From assembly GCA_945863035.1 (NCBI GenBank), contig CAMAZH010000030.1, positions 1 to 36,896 on the forward strand: a stretch of 36,896 nucleotides of DNA. Reading direction: 5' to 3'. The stretch comes from Chitinophaga pinensis (GTDB lineage: Bacteria > Bacteroidota > Bacteroidia > Bacteroidales > GCA-2748055). The first letter of the stretch is position 1, and each line of letters begins with the position of its first letter. Shown piece by piece: positions 23,448 to 32,420 of this stretch. The notes beneath the pieces were generated by a model. It was not told where the DNA came from. It searched no databases and saw only the letters and a program-made list of their open reading frames with translations. The position numbers and the translations under genes are program-made.

Positions 23448-24743
23448 TCAAAAGGCTTCGAAAAACGAAACCATTAGCTTCAGATAGTTGTCGAATTGGC
23501 TAAGCGGAAGGGTTTCGGCCCTGTCGAAAATATCATGATAAGCTGCAATTCCTCCCAGGGTATAAATATAGAAGCAGGGCACCTTTTTCATGTAGAAAAT
23601 ACAATGGTCGCTTATGCAGGCTTCCCCTCGGGGTTGCACGGAAGATAAAAGTTTATTGGCGGTATTCAATTGCTGCAGTTTCTCAAACTCCTCTTTAAAA
23701 ACAGTGGCGTTAACAACTTTTATGCCCTCCTCCCCCGTTCCGGCCATGTCGAAATTCACGAGAAACCTGATTTTTCCGGTTTCAAAGCCCGGGTCCTTAC
23801 TAATGCTTACAGCTCCCAGCAATCCCAATTCTTCAGCTGAGAGCGCCATGAATACGAGACTGTATTTCGGGGGATTTTCGGCGAAGTATTTCGCCAGGTT
23901 CAGCAGCATCGCTATTCCGCTGGCATTGTCGTTGGCCCCGGTGAAGCAGGTTTCCTTTCCCATGATCCCGAGATGATCGTAGTGGGCCGTCACAACCAGG
24001 AAACTGTCGGGAACTGTTTTCCCGGGGATTATGCCGATAATATTTTGTGTCTGGTGGTTTCTTTTTAGCCTGGCTGTTATATTCACCCCTACAGTTGAAA
24101 TGCCATCAGATTTTATTTCCCCTGAATGCAAAGAAAAAACGGCTTTTTTCGCCTGCCCCCCCGCGATGCCCCAGGTAAGTTTTTTATCGGAAAGTATAAG
24201 GGTTAAAGCATTCTTAAGTTCCGGGTCGTACTTAATGGCTTCGATGCGCTTGTTGATTTTTTCGTTGTCGGAGGGGCTGAATGAAAGACTATCGTTCATA
24301 TCGATCAGGATAGCCTTACCTGTCGAGGCTTTAAGTATTTCATTTAAGTGTTCAGGTTCATTCAATTCCTGCCGGCCAATACGGATCAGCTTAAAAGATC
24401 CTTTCAGGGAAGGCGAGGAGGGATCGATGAGGTAATCGATTCCCGGTCTGAGCTTCTTGCCATCGAGCGAAACCTCCATCTTCCCCGGAAAGGTATTGAC
24501 ATCCAGATTAAAAAATTGGAAGTAATCCGTATACATGGGCTGAATTCCGAGTTCCCGAAACTCGGCTTTGATGAAGTTGGCAGCCTTTAAATCGGCCTTT
24601 TTTACATATCCCCTGCCCATATAGTCCTCAGAGGCCAATGTGCTCACGATACTTCTGGCATAATCGAGGTTCTGGGAATACAAGTCAGAAACTTGTAAAA
24701 ACAGAATCACGATCACTAGTTTGAAGACAGTTTTATATCGCAT
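23448..24743 (-). CDS. M28-family zinc aminopeptidase, exported
   Basis: The chosen ATG at 24743 gives a clean signal peptide (RYKTVFKLVIVILFLQVSDLYS, cleavage near residue 24) and about 431 residues. A longer frame from 24779 adds residues before the signal and is disfavoured. The C-terminal half holds the M28 metal and catalytic motifs in order: TAHYDHLG, TGANDNASGIAMLL, MALSAEELGLLG, NFDMAGTG and CISDHCIFYMKKVPC. An insert (about 80-230) between the N-terminus and the catalytic part resembles a PA-like lid. It should act as a periplasmic or surface aminopeptidase. It sits alone between the hydrogenase and CotH genes. Confidence 0.92.
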   Translation of the reverse strand: MRYKTVFKLVIVILFLQVSDLYSQNLDYARSIVSTLASEDYMGRGYVKKADLKAANFIKAEFRELGIQPMYTDYFQFFNLDVNTFPGKMEVSLDGKKLRPGIDYLIDPSSPSLKGSFKLIRIGRQELNEPEHLNEILKASTGKAILIDMNDSLSFSPSDNEKINKRIEAIKYDPELKNALTLILSDKKLTWGIAGGQAKKAVFSLHSGEIKSDGISTVGVNITARLKRNHQTQNIIGIIPGKTVPDSFLVVTAHYDHLGIMGKETCFTGANDNASGIAMLLNLAKYFAENPPKYSLVFMALSAEELGLLGAVSISKDPGFETGKIRFLVNFDMAGTGEEGIKVVNATVFKEEFEKLQQLNTANKLLSSVQPRGEACISDHCIFYMKKVPCFYIYTLGGIAAYHDIFDRAETLPLSQFDNYLKLMVSFFEAF

Positions 24744-24830
24744 AGTGCAATAATAAGAAAGAATCCTCTTTATTTGCAATCATACCCGGAACCAATTTTG
24801 TGGGAAACTCAATGATAGCAAAAGTTTAAA

Positions 24831-27044
24831 TTAGTTATCTCCGGTACACACCAATTTAGAAAAAGCTATTATCTGGCCGCCTTGTCGTGCCTGCAGAATA
24901 TACAATCCTGAACGTAGAGAAATATTTTCAATCGGGATTTCGGTTTTCGAAATCGAATTGGGCTGATGCTGGTGCGAGAAGACCTGTTGTCCCTGTAAAT
25001 TATAAATTGAAATATCGATCAATTCAAGGCTTTTCGGAGTAAGGGAAAGGTTGATCCGTGTGTTGAAAGGATTGGGGAAAACGCTGAAATCCTCATCTCT
25101 CAGTGCGATGGTGTTATTATCGCTCAGGGGGATCAGCCATTTCGAGTCCATCCACTCGAGCCTGGCAATAAGCCATGATTTCAGGTAATCGAGCTCGTTA
25201 TCGTGGGTGTAACCTATGTAGGCATTCGGCCAGACATATTCGTTCAGAATGGGCCAGCGATCGAAATTGCGATCAACGGCATCGCCAAGATAAGCCGTGT
25301 TTTCGTCAAGGTATGCCATGATCGAGTCGGTATGAAGGGGTCCGTTTCTCAGGTGGCTGTATCTCCATTTTACCAGAGCTGCATAATTGGGGTCTTCCAT
25401 GAGTCTTCTCCACCAATGCATCGGCGAGCCTTCGTTGGTGCCGTAGTTTACATAAAGCCACTGGTCCGTTGCGAGCCTGCTGGCAGCATAATCGACGTTC
25501 CCGTAGCACAGATCGAAGTCCCACAGCGGACCGGCGATGAGTTTGCCCCCGTCGGAATCTTTGTCTTTATGAAAAAAGGTGCTGTACCTGTAGCCGTCAA
25601 CATCGTTCGCGAGTTCCTCGATGATTTCGTATTCAACAAACGAAAGCTCGTCCAAATAGGCCCTGAAGCCGAGAACCGGGTCCTTGAAGTTTGTCCCGTT
25701 AAGGGCAGTCTCGAGTTTGGTAAGGAAATCTTTGATGTACACTTTCTGGGCCGGCATAATATCCTCAGCCTTAGGATATACATAAGTGAAATCGTATCTT
25801 CGGGCATTAAAATAACTTGCTGTGGGGTAGGTCCTGAAGTAGTCTGTTGATGTTAATCCGTCGAGTTTGTCGACCTTAACAATATACCCACCCGTGAGAG
25901 AGTCGGCGGCTAATTCGGTCGGGAGGAGTTTGTCGATATTTACACGCTTTTTATCCCGCTTTATTTTCTCCACGAGGAGATAAATCCCCTTATAATCGCC
26001 ATCGACGTAGAGTTCGCACCACCGGGTGCCCGGTTGCCAACGGCCCATTGTGTTGCCGAGGTAAAAACTCATCGGGTTACGCATAAGGCTTTTGTCGGAA
26101 TAAGGTGCGCTCAGAATCCAATCGCTTTCTTTGGGCATCCCCAGCAAGCTCACTGTCGAGTCTTCCTTAAGCGCGTTGCGTGTTTCAAAGCCATAGCCCT
26201 TTTTGGGGAAGCCCTGCGAACTTTGTCCCCGAAGCTCAATACCAATGAGCCCTTCAAAGTCGGTGCCCGGATCGTTGATATTATTGGGTTTTCCTTCTCC
26301 GTTATCAATAACTTTTATCCATGCGTCAATTTTCGGCTCATCCTGTATATAGCCACCCCAGGTGTCGATCACAACAAGAGGGATATGCGATATCACAGAA
26401 GGAGGTGCTTTGAACCAGGAGGGAGGGGACCGGAAATTGCTTGAAGCCGTTGCAAATCCCCCGAAAAAAAATGTTGTTGAAGAAAAATCCGAGGAGGAGG
26501 CCTGATGGTTGTGAAACTGCACGGCGAAGGTGTTCAGCCCGTCTTTCAAGGAGGATGCAAGTTTGGCATTATCAACAACAAATCGGGGTGCCACTGCCCC
26601 GGTGGCGGAAGCCGGCTCCAAGGCGTTTATGGCTTCATCGCTGAATGCGGGTCGAACGCCAACAGTACCGATATTTGCACGGGCAATTTCGGTTCCGTTC
26701 AGGTAGGCCACGAATGCATCGTCGTAATCGACATAAAGCACGGCAGCGACAAGATCGGAAGCATCGGCGAGGGTGAAACTCTTTCTGACAAACACCGAAA
26801 TGGTACCCTCGGGCACGAGAGTGTTATCGTCCCCATCGCCATAGCCGAAACCTCCGGGGCCCGAAAGCCAGGAGGCATCATCAAAATCAGGACTTGTCCA
26901 ATTGGCAGGCAACTCGCTGGAAGGGATATGATATTTCCAGGTATCCGCTGCGTCAATATAGTTTTCCCAATGGTTTACCGTTTGGGCAAAGGCTTGCTGA
27001 CCAAGCAGAAAGGAGGAGAGGATAATTGCTAACGTATACTTCAC
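24831..27044 (-). CDS. CotH-kinase family protein with T9SS C-terminal sorting domain
   Basis: The 737-residue protein has a signal peptide (about 1-20) and an N-terminal beta-sandwich (about 25-200; WTSPDFDDASWLSGPGGFGYG) found on many secreted Bacteroidota proteins. A CotH domain follows (about 235-620): GIELRGQSSQGFPKKGYGFE, WILSAPYSDKSLMRNPMSFYL, CELYVDGDYKGIYLLVEKIKRD and the DFD-containing LIAGPLWDFDLCYGN. CotH proteins in spore coats are protein kinases; the substrate here is unknown. The tail (about 655-737; FSVFPNPFNTRINLSL, DISIYNLQGQQVF, LRSGLYILQARQGG) is a type A sorting signal for export through the type IX system. A consensus -7 box precedes it. Confidence 0.94.
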   Translation of the reverse strand: MKYTLAIILSSFLLGQQAFAQTVNHWENYIDAADTWKYHIPSSELPANWTSPDFDDASWLSGPGGFGYGDGDDNTLVPEGTISVFVRKSFTLADASDLVAAVLYVDYDDAFVAYLNGTEIARANIGTVGVRPAFSDEAINALEPASATGAVAPRFVVDNAKLASSLKDGLNTFAVQFHNHQASSSDFSSTTFFFGGFATASSNFRSPPSWFKAPPSVISHIPLVVIDTWGGYIQDEPKIDAWIKVIDNGEGKPNNINDPGTDFEGLIGIELRGQSSQGFPKKGYGFETRNALKEDSTVSLLGMPKESDWILSAPYSDKSLMRNPMSFYLGNTMGRWQPGTRWCELYVDGDYKGIYLLVEKIKRDKKRVNIDKLLPTELAADSLTGGYIVKVDKLDGLTSTDYFRTYPTASYFNARRYDFTYVYPKAEDIMPAQKVYIKDFLTKLETALNGTNFKDPVLGFRAYLDELSFVEYEIIEELANDVDGYRYSTFFHKDKDSDGGKLIAGPLWDFDLCYGNVDYAASRLATDQWLYVNYGTNEGSPMHWWRRLMEDPNYAALVKWRYSHLRNGPLHTDSIMAYLDENTAYLGDAVDRNFDRWPILNEYVWPNAYIGYTHDNELDYLKSWLIARLEWMDSKWLIPLSDNNTIALRDEDFSVFPNPFNTRINLSLTPKSLELIDISIYNLQGQQVFSHQHQPNSISKTEIPIENISLRSGLYILQARQGGQIIAFSKLVCTGDN

Positions 27045-27061
27045 GATATTTTAAGTTTGTT

Positions 27062-27069
27062 CAAAGATA
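27062..27069 (-). promoter_or_regulatory. Candidate -7 promoter box for the CotH-kinase gene
   Basis: The minus strand reads TATCTTTG, an exact TAnnTTTG match 17 nt before the ATG at 27044. A TTTG lies about 23 nt further upstream. Confidence 0.55.
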
Positions 27070-27148
27070 GAAATAGACACAGAAAACAGAAACAAAAACA
27101 ACTCTTATACTTGGTTTTTCGAACTAAGTTGCCTTTATCGGGTAAAGC

Positions 27149-28450
27149 TTAGTCTTTTCTGGATAGAATGATTTTCACCCTTGTTTTTTGCGAAGGCTGG
27201 GCAGAATGCGTCCAGTCGGGTCCGGCGGAAAGGAGGCGGATTGCCTCATCGGAGAATTCACGTGCTGGACTTTCAACTACTGTTATGTGGATTGGCTTTC
27301 CATTATCATCCACGAGAAAATCCAGGCTTACAATGGCTTCGGAAATGCCGGTATTTGTTTCGGGAAACAGCTGGTTATTGGAAATGTATTTTTCAAATTT
27401 TCTGTAACCGTCAACAGGCGAGGCATATCCGGTTAGATTCTCCTTAGAAATATCCTTTCGTTCCGATTTGCGCTTGCTGCCGTAACCGGTCACAACAATC
27501 TCGTCCAGGCTCGTCTGTGCAGGGTTCAGAACAACATTCAGGTCAGGTCCGGCCTGGGCCAGTAGTTCCTGCTCCTCCATACCGATGAAAGCAAACCTCA
27601 GGGTTGCCGAACTGTCTCCCTCCTCGCCGGCCGGAAGCACAAACACACCCTCCATGTCTGAAACCGTTCCTCTTTGCGAGCCTTTGATATAAACGCTTAC
27701 CCCGGGCAGTGGCTGGTAATCTTCGGCCGAGACCACCCTACCCCGAAATGCATTGGGCTCGGTTTGCAAGGATGTTCGGGCAAGTTCATTTCCGGGGGAG
27801 GTGCTCAAGGCCGGTTTTGAACTTATTGCTTTCTGCATTTCACTCAAGCTGGATTTGTCCGGTTGAGGGCTTTCGAGGGGGAGTGATGTTTCATTGCTTA
27901 TGGCTGGGGTTTCTGAAACAGCCGGCAACACAGCTACATCCGAGGTTTTGTTTTCAGTTTTTTCCGGGGGAGTTGATATCGCAACCGGAAGTGATTTCTT
28001 CTTGTTTTTTTGCAGGGCTTCCGACTCTGGAGCCTGAAGTGTCTCTGGTTTCGGCGCAGAAACGACCTCTTCGTTTTTTACCGGATCGGAGGATTCGGAA
28101 CTCAACACCTGAGGCTTCCGGTCCATGATTTCTCGGTTCAGCATGAAGTAGAATAAGCCCGAAACAGCAACGAGCAAGGCAAAACCCGCAGCAATACGGT
28201 AATACGGAATGCGGTTGGGGACCCGTAATTTATTGGAAAGCCTGGATTTCAGGTCCGGGATATCGCCTTTCAGTTCTTTTTCTGTGAGCGCGGCAAAACC
28301 CTCCTGAGCCTCCTCATCGAAGGCATCTTTCTGAAGGCTCCGCTCAAAGGCGTTTCTCTCCTTTTCTGTCATTTTGTTTGCAGAATACCTGAGAAACTCC
28401 CGTTCGGAATTGGCGTTATGGTCAGATTTTTTCGACATGGTTGTTTTCAA
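27149..28450 (-). CDS. Membrane protein with carboxypeptidase-like and TonB C-terminal domains (anti-sigma candidate)
   Basis: The 433 residues run as follows: an N-terminal cytoplasmic region (1-80) with KMTEKERNAFERSLQKDAFDEEAQEGF, common in Bacteroidota anti-sigma-like proteins; one membrane helix (about 85-104); a Pro/Ser/Glu-rich linker; a carboxypeptidase-regulatory-like domain (about 233-315; FRGRVVSAEDYQPLPGVSVY); the motif DEIVVTGYG; and a TonB C-terminal domain (about 345-430; SLDFLVDDNGKPIHITVVESPAREFSDEAIRL). It overlaps the sigma-factor gene upstream by 29 nt, so the pair is probably a sigma/anti-sigma unit. The role of the TonB-like end is unknown. Confidence 0.85.
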   Translation of the reverse strand: MKTTMSKKSDHNANSEREFLRYSANKMTEKERNAFERSLQKDAFDEEAQEGFAALTEKELKGDIPDLKSRLSNKLRVPNRIPYYRIAAGFALLVAVSGLFYFMLNREIMDRKPQVLSSESSDPVKNEEVVSAPKPETLQAPESEALQKNKKKSLPVAISTPPEKTENKTSDVAVLPAVSETPAISNETSLPLESPQPDKSSLSEMQKAISSKPALSTSPGNELARTSLQTEPNAFRGRVVSAEDYQPLPGVSVYIKGSQRGTVSDMEGVFVLPAGEEGDSSATLRFAFIGMEEQELLAQAGPDLNVVLNPAQTSLDEIVVTGYGSKRKSERKDISKENLTGYASPVDGYRKFEKYISNNQLFPETNTGISEAIVSLDFLVDDNGKPIHITVVESPAREFSDEAIRLLSAGPDWTHSAQPSQKTRVKIILSRKD

Positions 28451-29033
28451 GACAGATTTTCAGGTTTCTTTTAGCGTTTTGCAACAGGCTTTTGACTTTG
28501 TTCTCATCCATACCCGGAAACTGTGCGATTTCGCGGTACGACTTGTTTTCATAATAGAACCAGTTGACACATTCTCTTTGCTCTTTTTTTAGTTTCTCGA
28601 TACATTCTTTAAGGGCTCTGTTGGTTTGAAGCAAGTCGTCATCAAGAGGATGCAGAAACGCTTCGGATTCCATACTATTTTCAGGATCATTTTGCCAGAG
28701 CTTTATCTTTTTTTCGGCATTTTGCCGGGAACGCAACTGCATAAGGCAGAAATTCTTTGTAATGACATAGAGCCAGGCCTTGAAATTGCGAATTTCATAT
28801 GCGGGCAGATCCTTAAGCAGTTTTTCGAAGATCTGCATTACCGCATCTTTCGATTCCTCCCGGTTTTTCAGATATTTCAGGCAAACGCCATACACCAGGT
28901 GCATGTAGCGGGAATACAATTCGCCCAGAGAATCGATATCGCCTTTGGACTGAAATTGCCGCAGCAAATCGTCATCAGACAAGGATTTCCTATTTCCGGG
29001 CAAAAAGCTGAACAAGGTTAGTTTTTTTCGCAA
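28422..29033 (-). CDS. ECF-type RNA polymerase sigma factor
   Basis: The 203 residues have a sigma-70 region 2 (LGELYSRYMHLVYGVCLKYLKNREESKDAVMQIFEKLL, about 34-71, and FKAWLYVITKNFCL) and a region 4 helix-turn-helix (LKKEQRECVNWFYYENKSYREIAQFPGMDENKVKSLLQNAKRNLKICLE). The start is uncertain: no ATG occurs in the first 40 codons, and TTG at 29033 or at codon 7 is the best candidate. It overlaps the putative membrane anti-sigma by 29 nt and diverges from the VWA gene, whose expression it may control. Confidence 0.92.
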   Translation of the reverse strand: MRKKLTLFSFLPGNRKSLSDDDLLRQFQSKGDIDSLGELYSRYMHLVYGVCLKYLKNREESKDAVMQIFEKLLKDLPAYEIRNFKAWLYVITKNFCLMQLRSRQNAEKKIKLWQNDPENSMESEAFLHPLDDDLLQTNRALKECIEKLKKEQRECVNWFYYENKSYREIAQFPGMDENKVKSLLQNAKRNLKICLENNHVEKI

Positions 29034-29191
29034 GGTACGTAAAAAAGAGCATTTTCAGGATTCCCGGAAAGGCAATGAACAAGGGTTCAGAAAAGATTTT
29101 TGAGCCATCGTGGAAAATTTCTGTCATTTTTTATGGAATCGGATTTTTGAAAGCATCCTGATAGAAAATCTCACTTTAAAAACCAAATGCC

Positions 29192-31066
29192 ATGAAACAA
29201 ATTATGTTGATTTTAGGATTCCTTCTTATATCCGCAGTTTTTATATCGGCCGATACGAGTCGTGAACTTACGGGAACCGTTACCGATTCGCAGGGCACTC
29301 CGATGGTCGGGGCGAGCATCACGGTAAAAAACACAAACCGTGGAACGGTAACTGATCTCTCGGGCAGATATCGTTTATCGATTCTCGAGGGAGACCGGGT
29401 TCTTGTCTATTCATTTATTGGTTACGATAATCAAGAGATAGTCATTAAAAGTCAGTCGGTTATTGATGTTGTTTTGATAGAATCGAACCAGACTCTTGAT
29501 GAAATAGTTGTCATCGGGTATGGGCAGGAACAACAATCCAAAGCTGCAACTTCCAGTATGCGGATGGAAAAGAAGGATTTCATTCAGACTGGGCCTGCGC
29601 TTCCCATGGGATATGCAATGAACCAGCAAAATTGGAATACAGAAGGCTATTCGGCCATACATGAGAACGGATACAAAGATGTTCTTAATGCCCCTCTTTC
29701 AACTTTTTCGATTGATGTTGACAAAGCCTCCTATGCTAATGTGAGAAGGTTTATCAATATGGGTCAAATGCCTCCAATAGATGCGGTTAGAATTGAGGAG
29801 ATGATTAATTACTTTAATTACGACTATCCCGAGTCGGGGAATGATCATCCCTTTTCCGTTACCACAGAATTGTCGGGTTGCCCGTGGAATTCAAGTCATC
29901 AATTATTGCATGTTGGGCTGAAAGCCAAAAGCATTGATAAAAGCGAGCTGCCTGCATCGAATCTGGTTTTTCTTATCGACGTATCGGGTTCAATGAGCGA
30001 CCCCAATAAACTTCCCCTTTTGAAAAATGCCTTTCAGATGCTGGTAAAAGAGTTGCGCCCGAGCGACAGGGTGGCAATTGTGGTTTATGCCGGTGCGGGA
30101 GGACTTGTTTTGAAGTCAACACCGGGAAACCATAAGGAAACGATTTTAAATTCGTTGGAAAATCTTCAGGCCGGGGGATCCACTGCAGGGGGAGCCGGTT
30201 TAATGCTGGCATACAAAACCGCTTCTGAAAATTTCATCACCGGTGGAAACAACCGGATAATCCTTGCCACCGACGGCGATTTCAACATCGGCGCATCGAG
30301 CGATGCCGAGATGGAGCGACTTATCGAGAAAGAGAGGTCAAGGGGGATATTTATGACCGTACTGGGTTTTGGGATGGGTAATTATAAGGACGACAAAATG
30401 GAAATTATTGCCGATAAAGGGAATGGAAATTATGCCTACATCGATAATATTCAGGAAGCGCGTAAGGTGCTTGTCAGTGAATTTGGCGGAACACTCTTTA
30501 CCGTTGCTAAAGATGTCAAGTTCCAGCTGGAGTTCAATCCACAAAGGGTAAAGTCGTATCGTTTAATAGGATATGAGAATCGAATTCTAAATGACGAGGA
30601 CTTTAACGACGACAAGAAAGACGCTGGCGAGATGGGGGCAGGACATACGGTTACTGCCTTGTACGAAATTGTTCCTGCGGGAGCGGACGGGGTTGGCGGA
30701 GCTGTGGATCCCCTGAAATACCAGGCAAAGAAAGTTTCAAAATCACCCTCATTGGATGCGGAATTGCTTACCATTAAGCTCAGGTATAAAAAACCCGATG
30801 GTGTAACCAGTGTGCTGTATGAAAAAGCGGTTCTGGGAATTGTTACGGATATTTCCGGCAGCAGCGATAATTTCCGGTTCTCTGCAGCTGTGGCTGAATT
30901 CGGTATGGTTTTGCGAGATTCGGACTTTAAAGGAAAGGCCTCGATAGAGCATCTGCTTGAACTGGCTCAGGGCGCAAGGGGTATCGACGAGGAAGGATAT
31001 AGGGCTGAGTTTATCAAACTTGTCAAAACATCCGCAGTGCTTATTGAAATGAGCGCAGGACTATGA
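29192..31066 (+). CDS. YfbK-type von Willebrand factor A protein with carboxypeptidase-like N-terminus
   Basis: The 624-residue exported protein has a signal peptide (about 1-20), a carboxypeptidase-regulatory-like domain (about 25-98; LTGTVTDSQGTPMVGASITV), the motif DEIVVIGYG (103-111), a YfbK N-terminal domain (about 145-245; STFSIDVDKASYANVRRFI), a VWA domain (about 255-430) with a complete MIDAS DVSGSMS (263-269), and a YfbK C-terminal domain. It is transcribed away from the sigma/anti-sigma pair, with which it shares the unusual carboxypeptidase-like plus DEIVVxGYG arrangement. It probably binds an envelope partner through the metal site. The function is unknown. Confidence 0.93.
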   Translation: MKQIMLILGFLLISAVFISADTSRELTGTVTDSQGTPMVGASITVKNTNRGTVTDLSGRYRLSILEGDRVLVYSFIGYDNQEIVIKSQSVIDVVLIESNQTLDEIVVIGYGQEQQSKAATSSMRMEKKDFIQTGPALPMGYAMNQQNWNTEGYSAIHENGYKDVLNAPLSTFSIDVDKASYANVRRFINMGQMPPIDAVRIEEMINYFNYDYPESGNDHPFSVTTELSGCPWNSSHQLLHVGLKAKSIDKSELPASNLVFLIDVSGSMSDPNKLPLLKNAFQMLVKELRPSDRVAIVVYAGAGGLVLKSTPGNHKETILNSLENLQAGGSTAGGAGLMLAYKTASENFITGGNNRIILATDGDFNIGASSDAEMERLIEKERSRGIFMTVLGFGMGNYKDDKMEIIADKGNGNYAYIDNIQEARKVLVSEFGGTLFTVAKDVKFQLEFNPQRVKSYRLIGYENRILNDEDFNDDKKDAGEMGAGHTVTALYEIVPAGADGVGGAVDPLKYQAKKVSKSPSLDAELLTIKLRYKKPDGVTSVLYEKAVLGIVTDISGSSDNFRFSAAVAEFGMVLRDSDFKGKASIEHLLELAQGARGIDEEGYRAEFIKLVKTSAVLIEMSAGL

Positions 31067-31382
31067 TTTTCACTGCCGAAGGTCAATAAATACTGCGAAT
31101 ATAGTTTTCCGGGACCGCCCAGCAGAATTATTTCCTGCTGGACTGTCCTGAAAATCCCTATGATTATAAGGTTTTCAGGCGATACGACACTTTCCCCGGT
31201 AAGCTTGAGTCTGGAAATTCAAGACAGTGTTTTCATGCCCCCGCAGGGGAAAGGCAGAATGGGTTTGGCGGCTAATTATAACAATTCCTCAAACAAGTTT
31301 TAATTCCCTATAGGTTTTTTAAAGAATAGTTGTAATTTCGAATCTTGTGCAACTCTATAGGTGCTAATTTAATATCGTAAAT
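31067..31382. other. Intergenic region with two hairpins
   Basis: These 316 bases lie between the VWA and transporter genes. CCAGCAG/CTGCTGG near 31120-31143 and CTGAAAA/TTTTCAG near 31147-31178 form hairpins, neither with a T run. A 47-codon plus-strand frame at 31160-31303 has no recognisable family. No preQ1 riboswitch pattern was found ahead of the queuosine-precursor transporter. Confidence 0.4.
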
Positions 31383-32174
31383 ATGAGTACGGTAAACGGG
31401 GGAGAAAACAACAAACTCAACAGGCTTTTCTATATTCTTTCCGGAATTTTTTTAGCCAACGTCATTTTAGCCGAGTTAACAGGAGTGAAAATATTTTCCC
31501 TCACCCACTTTTTAGGAATTGAGAATTGGGCATTACCCTTTGGCGATGGGAAAAAGCTCGATATGAACATGAGTGTGGGGATTCTTATCTGGCCCTTTGT
31601 ATTCATTCTATCGGATATCATAAACGAGTATTTTGGCCGAAAAGGGGTGCAGCGCATTTCGATTCTCGCGGCTATATTGGTTCTGTACTGCTCAGTTATT
31701 ATAGTAATCAGCACAAAATTGCCTCCGGCCGGGTTTTGGCAACAGATCAACGGCAAAGATCCATCAGGTCAGCCACTGGATATCAACTATGCATATACTT
31801 TAATTTTCAGTCAGGGGATATCCATCATTGCCGGAAGCATAACCGCGTTTTTGGTGAGTCAGTTCGTTGATGTGTACACCTTTCACTGGATTCGCCGTTT
31901 AACCGGTCACAAGAAACTTTGGCTACGGGCTACGGGATCAACGGTTGTTTCGCAACTGATAGACAGTTATGTAATTCTTACCGTGGCCTTTTATATCATG
32001 GGGGAATGGAGCTTTTCGCAGGTGCTGCAGGTGGGTACGATACAATATTTATATAAGGTTAGTTTTGCAATTCTACTTACTCCCCTGATATACCTGTTCC
32101 ATTACATTATTGACAATTTCCTTGGGGGGAAAAAGGCGGAGGAGGTAATTGAGAATACCAACGAGAATTGGTAA
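31383..32174 (+). CDS. yhhQ: Queuosine precursor transporter (YhhQ/VUT family)
   Basis: This inner-membrane protein is predicted to import preQ0/preQ1 or queuine for tRNA queuosine modification. The 263 residues have about six or seven membrane helices. Family features are the N-terminal IFLANVILAELTGVKIF, the FVFILSDIINEYFGRKGVQR segment (the conserved D-x-x-x-E-x-(Y/F)G motif) and the later RATGSTVVSQLIDSYVILTVAF (S-x-x-(A/S)-Q-x-x-D). No queuosine biosynthesis genes are adjacent. Confidence 0.93.
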   Translation: MSTVNGGENNKLNRLFYILSGIFLANVILAELTGVKIFSLTHFLGIENWALPFGDGKKLDMNMSVGILIWPFVFILSDIINEYFGRKGVQRISILAAILVLYCSVIIVISTKLPPAGFWQQINGKDPSGQPLDINYAYTLIFSQGISIIAGSITAFLVSQFVDVYTFHWIRRLTGHKKLWLRATGSTVVSQLIDSYVILTVAFYIMGEWSFSQVLQVGTIQYLYKVSFAILLTPLIYLFHYIIDNFLGGKKAEEVIENTNENW

Positions 32175-32303
32175 TCAAGGCTGGTTTATCAATTATAAAA
32201 AGCATTTCTACACCCTGATAATTCCATTTAATGGAAATTTTTATAGATTAGAAAATTATCAGTTGTTATTTTGTAATTTTACTTAAATTTCATTTATTTC
32301 TAC

Positions 32304-32381
32304 TTTGACAGATTAGAAAAATCAGCCTGTTTTTACCCTAAATCCCTAAAGGGAACAGGTTGATTTTTCTATTCTGTCAAA
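32304..32381. repeat. Long imperfect inverted repeat (27-bp arms) before the PKD lipoprotein gene
   Basis: The left arm 32304-32330 and right arm 32355-32381 pair over 27 positions: 25 Watson-Crick pairs, one G-T wobble and one mismatch. The loop is about 24 nt and contains CCCTAAA/TTTAGGG-like sequence. It ends 39 nt before the next ATG. It has no T run, so it is not a standard terminator. It could be a 5' leader structure or a miniature inverted-repeat element. Confidence 0.8.
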
Positions 32382-32420
32382 TTAAAATTATGTAGTAAAT
32401 ATTTTTAAAAATTAAAAAGC

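Noticed and set aside
27149-31066. SusC/SusD polysaccharide utilisation locus
   Set aside because: The carboxypeptidase-like plus DEIVVxGYG modules are present, but no TonB-receptor barrel, SusD protein or glycoside hydrolase is encoded.
31160-31303. 47-codon frame before the transporter gene
   Set aside because: No homology or promoter; it overlaps a hairpin. Noted only in the intergenic entry.
31250-31382. preQ1 riboswitch ahead of the queuosine-precursor transporter
   Set aside because: The expected compact hairpin with a CUAGC/ACACC-type core and A-rich tail is not present.
32304-32381. Large hairpin as a rho-independent terminator of the transporter gene
   Set aside because: It lies 130 nt after the stop, has no T run and a stem much longer than normal.
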